A stretch of DNA of 64,000 nt, taken from positions 9,858,001-9,922,000 of the forward strand of contig NC_085123.1 in the NCBI RefSeq assembly GCF_030269925.1, in the 5' to 3' direction. This stretch comes from Bombyx mori (taxonomy: Eukaryota; Arthropoda; Insecta; Lepidoptera; Bombycidae). This document shows positions 36,997-49,200 of the stretch, in pieces. Under the pieces are notes generated by a model. The model saw only the letters and a list, made by a program, of their open reading frames with translations. It searched no databases and was not told where the DNA came from. A program made the translations under genes and the position numbers. Each line of letters opens with the position of its first letter. The first letter of the stretch is position 1.

Positions 36997-37002
36997 TTTA
37001 AT
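36997..37002 (-). terminator. Possible poly(A) signal of the SLC26-like gene
   Basis: ATTAAA on the minus strand about 70 nt after the stop codon. A canonical AATAAA also lies farther downstream (36899-36904). Either could be used; position is the only evidence. Confidence 0.3.
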
Positions 37003-37072
37003 AAACAGATATGATGCTCCTTAATTCTGCACTCCATATACTTCTGTGAATCAATTCAAAGAATTCAAAGGT

Positions 37073-37249
37073 CTATCGTTCCGCCGGGAGATATAATTTC
37101 TTACCGGCCAACAGTATCCTGAGCTGCTCGGCGTCGCAGAAGTGAGGGTCCTGGAGAACGTTCAGCAATTGTTCTTTCACTAAGGGATTCGCGTCACACC
37201 AGAAAACGCGACCGCCACGTGACCATTCCGCCACTAACATTTTCAAACT
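37073..37249 (-). CDS. SLC26-like terminal exon (STAS C-terminus and stop)
   Basis: The acceptor CTTCTTGCAG is followed in phase 0 by 58 codons and TAG. It encodes SLKMLVAEWSRGGRVFWCD, ANPLVKEQLLNVLQDPHF and AGKKLYLPAER, matching the helix-strand-helix end of a STAS domain. It closes the SLC26 reading frame of the upstream exons. Confidence 0.92.
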   Translation of the reverse strand, partial: SLKMLVAEWSRGGRVFWCDANPLVKEQLLNVLQDPHFCDAEQLRILLAGKKLYLPAER

Positions 37250-40200
37250 CTGCAAGAAGAGAAATAAAACGCATAGTACATATTTTCTTCGGTTTTTGCG
37301 GGTCGAGGACATAATAAAAACTAACTTTTACGGTTCAATTTTGCATTTTTTAAGTAATTATATTATTTCCGACGTTTCGGGTACTTTACAGTTGTTCATG
37401 GTCACGGACTTAGGTATTGTTTGTCAACATTTAAACATTGCGTCAAACATTTTTTTTTATAAAAAACTAGCTGTACCCGTCCGCTTCGCTGGCCATTTAA
37501 ATTAACATCATTAATTCTCACCCCCACAAAGATTCTCATCATTAACGCCCCCGCAACTGATGTAGGGAGTCCAACACCCATATAAATATTAGTCTATTCA
37601 TTAAGTACATGCATTTTCTACATGGATACTAAGTTTCAAGTCAATCGGATGGATGGTTCAGTAGTTATAACAGAACATCCGTAAAAACCACTGTAGATTT
37701 ATATATTAATCATTCAGAAATCATTATATCGCAAAAGTTGCTTTAATTATTTAAAAAAATCTGTTTTCTTGATGCATTATTTAACTAACTACGAAGATTT
37801 TTTTTCGGTTCCCAAGTAGAAATATGTGGGCAGATATTTATGCCTTAAAACTAAAGTATGTTTATACTAAACGTTGACAAAGAATTTCATAGTTTTAATA
37901 CTTGTCAAACAATAAACTGTACTTTATGAGACAACAAAGCAATACAATATTACAAATTCGTATTATTCACATCCCATGATATTCCTTTGTTGTGCTCTTC
38001 TGACTCATGACCGATTTATTAATCGCTATAAATAACACCTAGTAAACAATGTAATTAATTCCATTATAATGAATATTGAAATGTAATAAAATTAAATGAG
38101 ATACTATGTTAAATAATCTATGCTGGTAAATGAGAGAATAGGTACGATCTGAAACATGGACACGATATTGAAAAACGTTTGGAAGATACATTTCAACTGG
38201 TATTAGTAGTATTAGTACGTCTTGTGAGTCCGTACGGGTAGGTACCACCACTCTGCCTATTTCTGCGTGAAGCAGTAACGCCATTCAATTTGAAGGGTGA
38301 GGCAGCCGTTGTACTGTAAAAACCGAGGCCTTAGAACTCGTGTCTCTCATACGTTTACGTTGTAGATATTTATGGACTCTGGTAACCATTTAACCACCAG
38401 ATGGGCCATGAGTTTGTCTAGCTAGGGCCGATCCTGAGTGCAAATGGCTAGTGCTAGTCCCAATATCCTATTTTTAGCCCTAAGCATTAAGGCAGAACGG
38501 CTGCCATTATTCTACAATTTAGACATTTTTCCCTACCAAATCGCCGCTAACCTCGGGGGCTATTCTAGTTACTCGCGGCTTAGTGGACGAGCTCACAAGA
38601 TTCAACCTAAGAGAAAGTGCTAACACTAGCCCTAGCAGAGAAGTGCTTCGTTTCGTGCGAAAATTGAGATGTTCGCGTCATATCAGTATCTTTATTAAAT
38701 ATATTTAGTTTATCTCGTGTGTGTTTCCGGCAACCATTGTGCTTAGTGCGAATTTTTTAACGTTCTCGATAGCGTAAAAGTTAACTCAAATTTGTATGCA
38801 ATTGGAACGTAGGCAAACACGTTTGCCGCTAGCTGTTTCATCTGCAAAAAATTCATCTGCATAAAAGACTCGCACTAAGCACTCAAGGCCGTCGAATGAC
38901 GTTGACGAATGAGCTTTTCACAACCTGAAAAGTCATTGCAACATCCACCTTGAGGCATGAGGTCGAAATCTTCATTATATTGTTTATCGGGTCTCCTCTA
39001 TCCTCTAATCCACAAATCATGACTGCTTCGCGGCTAAATAGCGGTACCAGATAACAAAAATCCGAAGGGAATTCTTACCTATCAGAGTTTGGTAATGTGG
39101 CCTGTTGTTTTACTACGATATTATACTACGTACTAGATTTGAACCGACGATAAATCATAAGAAAGGAAGCTAGTACGTTGAGCGATGTGATTGAGTGCGA
39201 ATCTCTCGTCTAAGCCGTACGTCATTTATGAAGCCTAATTGCTTAACTGTGTAACCGTAGACCGAAATGTTTCCGAAAAAATAATACAAACTCAGTTTGC
39301 TTTGTTATTTGTGGTTAATATGTAAACGAGGAAAAAGGGAAAAACTTTAGTTATTCAAACGCAGTTGAGAATAACTCCCTGTCCGATGACGAAATGAATG
39401 TTGAATTGCGTAAATATTTTATGTGATTTATGATTTTTGTACGCGCGGTCATGATACTTATTGAATTTAAAAAATCCAAAAATATTTAAGTGCGATATTG
39501 GCAGATGCGGATATATACTCTAGTAGATAGTGTGTTTTATTTTAGTGAATATCCTAATGAACTTTGTAACAAAACTATATTATATTATACGGAGACCATC
39601 AGGTAAATCTAATAGAGTTACTAACTGCATGTGCTAATATGGCACTTAAATATTATAAATGTATCTATTACTAGGTATATAAAATCTATTGTTTTGCATT
39701 TACTTTATATCTCTGTTGCAAAGCAGAAAGATTTTAATATTGTTGTTAAGTTACACGCGGTCTTTTGGCCTCAAACTAGGGGTCCGTGTTACTCTATACA
39801 AACAATATATATATAACATACAACAAGTTCCCATACACAAACTTATATATATTTTAGTTTATAGTATAGTATCTATCAAGTGTCAAAGCAGAACTATTCC
39901 TGCCTTTATATTACAATGGAAACTTCGATCACATATCTCAAATGGGCAATACATAATATGGTTCCAACTTAACACCAAACGAGTCATAAAATTACTACAA
40001 CTATCACTAATTATTATTAATAAAATAGAAATTATTTTTTATTTAATCAAGAAACTTACCTGCAAAAAAGTATAGTCCATTCTAGACACTGCGTCACAAT
40101 ACACGACTAGAAGTTCTGTGGACCTTATAAAGTTACCGTTGATATTCCCATTGGTAACATTATTCCCGTTGGCATTATTATTCCCATTGGATAAATTCCC

Positions 40201-43200
40201 GTTGGCAATATGATTTCCATTAGCGATATTGTTCCCATCACTAGTTCCATTATTATCCGAATCAGGTATTATTGTTAATGTTTCTAGTGCTGTAGCCGGG
40301 ATGCTGTTGTTTTTAGGTTTTCTCAGAGATATCAGTTTTGATCTGACTTGTTCTGCTCCAGCGAAATACAAACCGCCGCACGGATGGATCGCAAAATGCG
40401 CTGGCAAAACTCCGTCCTGTATAAATAAAAAAATTATAAGACCATTATTTCTTAATTTACTCGATTTTTTTATGAGAGCTTTTAAACGCCCCTATGATAA
40501 TTGATCTTCAGATTCTGTAGCTGAGTATTATTCTTATAATTTCTAAATAATACCGGCTCACAGTTGAGTCACGCGGTGTATTTATAATTGCATATAGACA
40601 AAATAAATATAACTGGATCAAAGTCGCAAAAATGTATCTGTGTCATGATTTTCATTTCGGAGCCACCCAGTAGCTACCATCTTTATGTAACAGTTCACAA
40701 ATAAATGCACAATTAGTTACCTACAGTGGCCGTGGCGTTCCAAAAGAAGCCATAGTCGGCCAAATATTTAAAAAAATCAGCGTTTTGAATCAATAAATCA
40801 AACAACAACAAAAATAAAATTGTATTCGACTCACATTAACATAAACTATATCGAGTGGGGGTCTGGAATGGTAGTAGAGCAGCAGTAGCATGTCTACTAT
40901 AACTCCACATATCAATCCCACTTCGATACCCAATGCTAGACAGCATACGAAGGAACCCAACAGCGGTATCAGGTCTAATCCTGTGGATATAAAGTTTGTG
41001 TAAGCTTCATCAGCATTATTCAATAGATACGCGGAGACGGCGGCTCCAACAGCATTGAGGAGATGGACGCGAGATGAAGGAATTATTTATGATAAAAATA
41101 AACGCTGTGTAGTTACTAATAGCACCATGACCACTGCCGTGGCACTAGTAGAAGTAGCAGACACTACAAATCGTGGTAAAACACAACAGTAAATGTAAAT
41201 TACTGAAAAAAAAACGAAAAATATTTTTATTTTTTTATTTTTTTAATATAAATAAATATTTACTAACAATCAGGTCGAAATCTCAATTGTATTCTAAGAC
41301 CGAAATACGTGACATCCTATCACAGTCTTGGTTCTTTACAGTCGCAGGCGATATTAGCAATGTCACACCTAAGCTATCCTTGTACATTGCACAACAACAA
41401 TACATTACCTAAGTAAATAAATAGGAATATATTATGTATTAGCAGCTCTTGTCTAATCCTTCAGGAATAATTTAGTGATACGCTTCCTCTTCGGTCAACG
41501 GTCATCCTTAATTAAATAAGTGAATTACTCATTATAATCTTTAGTGAGATTATACGGGTGCGGTTCGGTGCCATACCGAATACGAAATTTAATATAGGTA
41601 ATCAAATAAATCAACTGATACTAAAATTATTATTACACCAGAAAATCGATCGAGCCTGCGAAAAATACGTTACGGGTTACTTAAAGCTGGTAATGATACT
41701 TAAAATAATTAATTATTCTGCATCTATAGTGATGACGTTTTAAAATGGAGTGCCATTGTACACTGTATCCTTATTGTCGTGTTTCTTCTAACAGCTTTGT
41801 GTACAAAATATATTAAATAAGTAAAAAATAAATGGAACATCTAAAAATGTTTCGATTTAATGGGTTTTTTTTTCAAATACGAGGACTCTCCCGGGGACAT
41901 TCACAACATCGCAAACAACTGTACCGGAAACACCTTTCATTAAAGTACATTACATTACGTACCAATTTATTGTCATTACACCAAAATCAAACTCCGAATC
42001 CGTCATTGTATTTATTACAAACAAAATAAATTTCCTGTGAATCTGTACAACGGAACGCGAGTTCATAAATTTACGATCAAGAATCTGACGCAGTGCGGTG
42101 ACCCACGTTAATATTGTACACAGTTTGCGTCGTAAATCATTGCGGTACTCACGGCTGGTGTTCCAGAGTTTCTTCAGTATGTCCGTGTCGACCATGTGCA
42201 GGACGGCGCAAACTATCACGGCGGAGAGCGCGGCGCGCGGAATGAAGAAGAAGTACGGAGTCAGGAGGGCCAACGTCAGTAATACGATTACACCTGTTAA
42301 TGTTAATATTACTTACAAACCCACATCAGTGTGCTTAGTGCGAGTTTTTTTAACATTCTCGATAGCGTAAAAGTTAGCTGATATTTGTATGGAATGGGAT
42401 CGTTTGCGTACGTTTGACGCTAGAGGCGCTGTTCCAAGTGCATACAAAATTGGGTTAACTTTTACGCTATCGAAAACGTTAAGAAACTCACACTAAGCAC
42501 ACAGTTGTGTTACAGTTTATTTTCCCTACCTCATCGCTGATAGCCTAAGGGGCTATTCCAGCTACTCACGGTCCGGTAGGTGAGTTTGCTAATACTGGCC
42601 CTAGCAAGAGCAACGCTTCGGAGAATCTACCACAGGATCGGAATCGCGATCCACCTAGTAGATCCGGCGAAAAATACAGTAGGTACAGGTTATCGAAAGC
42701 TTCACTAGTATTTAGGTGTCACGATCTATATATCGATTTTCTCTGGTAAACTTTCTTCTGTCTAGTTTTTAAGAATCAACGGTTACAATTCGATGCCATC
42801 CTTAACTTATTAAATACGCTTTGTTTATAAATGTATGAAGTGGTAGCATAATTACTCATCCCTATCGCTCTAACGTGACCCCCGTTATCATTGTTATGTC
42901 CTGCTAGAGACTGGGCTATCTATCGGCATGTACGAAACAGGCTAGTGACATCATCCCACCCACACGCGTATGATTAAGTTCCTATCCGACCAGGTGCGGT
43001 GATCATTGCCACTGAGTCAAATATGAACCAAAAAAGATTTACTTAAATACCATAAAAATGAACCCCGAGCCTTCTTTAACATAATATAGTATCGAATTAG
43101 TCTGAAATTATCTAACATATTGATTTCGTTATTCATATGAACAAAACAAATTAGTCACCTATTTTATGTCAAAACGCCTGACGATTAAGTGAGAGACAAT

Positions 43201-46200
43201 TTTGATTTAATAAAATTTCAAGACACCATCACTGCTATCATTATATAGCATTGCATTTGATGAAGATAACGTTAATGGCAAAGAAGTATGCCCAAAATTT
43301 CCTCAGAAGTATAACAATTAGTTGTTTAAAATTGTAATCGATTTCGAATTCGACACACCAGCAGTCTGTTAAAAAATTAGATTATGATATTTTAAAAGCT
43401 ATAATTGCCTATAGTATTTTAGACTTTTTTTGAGCAGGCGAGCTCTCAACTGATCTAATTTGAAATAGTCTCACAAGAGCTTATAAATATCATAACGTGA
43501 ATACTTAAAACCTGAATTTAAAGTCGAAATTGTACGGTTCACTATAACGCCTTTATAAAAAAAATCTACCTTTATAAAAATGATATATTTAATTCATTAA
43601 AGGAAAAACAAGAAATCCCCTGTCTTAAACCCAACAGCAACGAAACAACCGCATTAACTTTAGACTAAAGACTAAAGGTAGAACCTCTTGTGAGTCCGCG
43701 CGGGTGGGTACCACCACCTTGCCTATTTCTGCCGTGAAGCAGTAATGCGTTTCGGTTTGAAGGGTGGGGCAGCCGTTGTAACTATACTTGAGACCTTAGA
43801 ACTTATATCTCAAGGTACCCACCTTGAGATATTACATTTACGTTGTAGATGTCTATGGGCTCCAGTGACCACTTAACACCACCGGTGAGCTGTGAGCTCG
43901 TCCACCCGTCTAAGCAATAAAAAAATAAACTAAAGTTTGCACCTCCAAATTACTTGTTCGATTTGAAAACTCCGGGGAAACTGAATAGTGACAGTCAACT
44001 ACAAAGAATTTTTTTTGAATTATTTCAGTCTCCAAGACAACGCTATGTATACTGCACAATATGAAAAATGAAATATAGAATATTCATTACGTTTGCCTTA
44101 GCAAATTTTGCGTGATGTCATCTGACCACGCCGAGACAAACAGATTAAATCTGATCAATTTCGTATACCATCGAAGATATTCCATAAATCAAAGCTGCCA
44201 TTCGTCTAGATTTAATTCAGATGAGATTAAAACATTCTCGGTACTGTCCGAGATATCTCGTTCGAACGAAACTTTGACGCTATCTAAAATTTATATTGAA
44301 AAATCTCAGACAAAAGTGGCCTCGAATCGTTTCGTAGATATGCTCGATTTTAATGCAAAACCCGAAAAATCTATTGAAATTCAATTGAGCCGAGTAAATA
44401 TTCATCGGAGGGATCTTTGAATAATGCAAATTCTAAATAACCGAAGTTTGCAAGCTGACGAAACGCGACATGCGATCTTTACGGCGCCCTCAGCGTCAGG
44501 GGTGCAGGGCATTTGATTAAACAAGATGTCAGAGTTTGCTTAGGGCGTCCATCATAAACGTGAAACTTTTTCACCGAATGCCTTAAGTCCAAGAAAACTT
44601 ACTCGTTTTTCTTTGTTACTTTGAAATGTTCAATATCTTTCTTATTAGATGTTGCTACTGAATATTTGGTAGCAGTTAACAAACATTATCATTTGATTTC
44701 TATTTTAAATACCATTAACATTACACCCAGTTTGGAATCCGTATTCCGTAGCCCCGTGACTGTTTTGCCTCTGACATAGCTATCACCATGATCGACAATT
44801 ACCACTCAGAATCAGGTAGATACCTTGAATACCTTCACAAGCCATCTGATTCTAAATGATTACTAATATGTAATATTGTATAATACTGATTGATTTGAAA
44901 ATTTTAAAGCAGATATTTTGCGAAATTTGAGAATGGTTGGAAACCGCCCCATCTTCCCTCAACACCGTATATTATGTTCCCTTGTACATTTTTAATAATT
45001 GTGAAATGTAACTATCGTCGCTTGACTACAATACAGCTCAGATCTTTGCTTTACTTATGGTAGGACGTCTTGTGTGTCTGCACGGGTAGGTACCACCGCC
45101 CTGCCTATTTCTGCCGTGAAGCACTAATGCGTTTCGGTTTGAAGGGTGGGGCAGCCGTTGTAACTATACCGAGACCTTAAAAATCGCATCTCAAGGTGGG
45201 TGGCGGCATTTACGTTGTAGATATCTATGGGCTCCAGTAACCACTTAACACCAGATGCGCCGTGAGCTCGTCCACACGTCAAAACAATAAATAATTAAAA
45301 AATTAAATTGTTTTCAGCAGAGACAAAAAACTGAATATATTTTTTTCCAACACATGCGATGCCTCCATGAATACGATACGGTCTACATTATGGAAAACTT
45401 GACTTGTATGGTATGGTTTGCTAAGTGACTATATACATATGTATCATATATAGTATTTTCGAATGAGATTTTTTACGGCTATCGTGTCAGGAATCTCAAC
45501 ACTGGCTGTTTTCATTTCAAGGACCATTTTGCGGTACAATTTTCTGTACAATCTTCAGTAATTTGATAAGTTCATAGTTTATAAATTCCTCCAATTAATC
45601 GTTAACAGTCTGAGGAATATAATAATTGGAAAGATTTTCAACTTTCAACAAAATTTAATTCGAATCTAGTCAATAATCCAATATCTTAGACTGATTTGTA
45701 TTTATTTGAATAGTTTCTGAAATTCGAATCATTTATCTTGAAGTTTCTAAGTTATTCGTCTATGGTTGTGATTCACTAAGCGTATAAGGGATTCTTATCG
45801 AACTTGAAGAGGTTTGATGAAAATAACCTTCTTCAGAATTTTAATGACATGATTCTTATTTGACGGATTCTTATTACAACTTTAAATTGGATTGAGCTCC
45901 CTGTGCTAGTTGACTCGTCTATGATATAAATTCACGATATTGAAAGGCCTTTCAAAGAATTAATAAGCCCGTTGTTATTGGTCACCAATGGTAACAACGA
46001 AAAATGAACCAAAAAAAGAGGGTCACATAACACCAATTTCGTCATCTAAAATTCTTTCCAAAGTCGTCTACTTCAAACGGAGCAGAACGATGTGATTATT
46101 TTTTTCCAACTTCATGCGGACCGGTAGGTGAACACGCGGGCTCAAATAGAGAGAATTTTGAAGGCCTCGTGGCCTAACGGACGTGGCCTAAGACGTCCGG

Positions 46201-49200
46201 TGCATTCGTATTGAGCGATGCACCGGTGTTCGAATCTTAGACGGGTACCAATTTTTCTAATGAAATACGTACTCACGACTGACTTCCACGGTGAAGGAAT
46301 AACATCGTGTAATAAAAATGAAAACCACAAAATTATAATTTGTGTAATTACTGATGGTAGGCTCCAGTAACCACTTAACAGCAGGTGGGCTGTGAGCTCG
46401 TCCACCCATCTAAGCAATAAAAAAAAAGAACTGTTAACACTAGCCCTAGCAAGAGCAGTGCTTCGCTAAATCTATGTACAACCGGATCTGAATCGCGACC
46501 CATTGAGAAGATCCGGCGAGAAACTTAGTGGGTAGCGATGTGACAGAAAAGAGAACTAAAAATGTTTAAACCTTAATCGAGCTTACATCAAGATAATCTT
46601 AAAGCTTAAGTACTTCGAAGTTCCGAACAACAATATTAGGCTTGTTTTTGATAAGATGAGCTGATGAGCTCACGGCTCATTTGGTGTTAAGTGGTCACCA
46701 GAGCCCATAGACATCAGCAACGTTAATGCCGTCGCCCATCTTGAAACATGAAATTACAGTTCAAGCAAGGGCTGCTCCTTCAAACCGAAACGTATTACTG
46801 CTCCATGGTAGAAATAAGCAAGACGTTAGTTGGTGTCCATCGATGCGGTCTTACAAGATTGGGCGTGATGACTTTTTTCGTCGGTTTACCGAGCAATGAA
46901 GCCCGATTCATAAATGACCTTTCCTTCCCGTAATTACAATAGACCTAATCAGAAATTTTAAATGTGAGGAAAATGAAAATAGAGAGAGGGATACTGGACC
47001 CCGTCGAACAAAATTATTTTTAAACATTTAAAACATTTAAAACTTTACAATCTGCAATTTATTTTGAAGTCGGAAATACGACGACATTATTTAACTTATT
47101 TTCGCTTAATACTTTTAACCAAATATCGTTATCTTCATCATTAAACTTATTTTATTCACTATTGAAACTCTAAAACAAACTCTCAGCCATTATATTACAA
47201 ACGACGTATAACGGTATTTGACTATAGACGACCACCGATTTTTTTTTTTATGATCGAAAGATTACTGGTGGCCCGGAGGCCTTTCCAGCTTCACCAGGAC
47301 AGGTGGGCGAGCAAAGGCTCAGCCAGGAGGGGACCATAGATTGTGCTCTGTCATTCGACTATAACTAATTGAAATTATAAGTTTGTACAGTATTACGATC
47401 CTATTGTCAAATTCCATAACCACATATTTCGGCAAGACTACACTTTAGGCAAATATTAATTAAAGACAAACATTATTTAATCTATTCTTTTTTTAAGGGA
47501 TTTTATGACCTGGTAACTAAGGCCTTTAGGTCATTTTAATCTATTCTCAATTTAATCACAGATTATAAATTATAAACAATAAGAAAAGTTTGACAATCAA
47601 CATATAGTATGCATGCGTGTGTGTGTCAAGTACATGGTAGTGTGTGTAATGTTTATATTTATTGATTTAATGTATTTTTTATGCTTAATTTAAAAAAATA
47701 TGGAAATTCTGCACTCCTTCTCTATATTCTCTATAGGTCTGGGAAATTTCATACTGCTCCGTCCGCGCAATTTTCGTATCGTAAAACGGGGTACAAAGTT
47801 TTTGCTTCACGTATTAATATATAGATTTTCTGTCTGTGCTAACAGCCTACATCAGCAACAGTCACCCATATACACAGCCCACAAAGTTTCTCGCCGGATC
47901 TTCTCAGTGGGTCGCGTTTCCGATCCGGTGGTAGATTCTGCGAAGCACTGCTCTTGCTAGGGCCAGTGTTAGCATCACTTCGGTTTGAGCCCCGTGAGCT
48001 CATCTACACGTTAGGGTGAAGCTGAAATAGCCTCTCAAGGCTATCAGCATAGGTAGGAAAAAAAATATATAAAAAGCAACAAGAAAAAATCATACGAAAA
48101 CAAATTGTGATGCACTGTCACGTACCCAGTGCAAACTTACACAATATATAGATCTAAGAAGACTCACCAGTATAGAAACCAGCGGCCGGCGTCTTGACCC
48201 CGGAAGCTTCGCTGACAGCGCTCCGTGTGAACGAACCGTTCACGGGAAACGAACGAAAGAATGCCCCGAACAAGTTGCAAGCGCCCAGAGCCACTATCTC
48301 CTGAGTGGCGTCCAACGTTCTGCCGTTCGCTGAGTACCGTCAACTTTGTTTAAACATCGCTTTAACGTTCCCGATCGTCAGTGCTGGATTTAAATTATGC
48401 GCAGTCGGGGCAAGTACCCAGGGCGGCAAAATTTAGAAAGTATTTTTTTTTTTAATTCCTATCAACATTGCTCAATATAATTAATTAATAATTTTCTTTT
48501 TAATTGATAATTCAACAAATTCAATTCATCAAAATGATTTAATCAATTTATTTCCTTGGACATTTAAAATAATAATGGATTTTTCTATTTTCTGGAACTA
48601 AAGAAATTTAATTAGTTTTTTTTATGATGTAATATAATTATGAGTCACCCTTAGTGAAAAATTTATAATTGTTAGAAAAAAAAACAAATATTTATTTATG
48701 TTTTTGGAATGTATTACATATGATAACGTTTCTGCAATAAATTAGTTACTTTAATTTTGAAACATAAAATATATAAACTATAAGTTTAAGTATACATTCC
48801 AGTATTGGGGCGGATTTTTTTCCAGTGCCCAGGAGCGGCATTAAGTTTAAATCCAGCCCTGCCGATCGTTGCAATGAAGAATAATGGATTGTTATAGTTT
48901 ATATTCTTGGGCGATATTTTACAGGGAACCGTTCAGTGTGAATGGTCGGAGCGGTATTAAGTTTTATTGTATCGTTACATCGTGGCGTCCGAAGCGGTGT
49001 TGCTTCATAGTTTAGTACTATTCGAGAAATTTTATTCGTCGATAAGTTAATTAATAGTGTTCAACATCGACGCAATACAGAATTGAAAAGCAATTCGTTC
49101 GTACATTGTAGAGTACTTTATAATTACAACTCAATCTTCGCACTAGTTAACTTATAGATTGTATTGTTAGCAATATTTTATGTAGAAATGAAAACGATCA

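Noticed and set aside
44112..44420. 102-codon plus-strand ORF in an SLC26 intron
   Set aside because: Composition is low in hydrophobic core patterns, no recognisable motif, no start context; likely chance.
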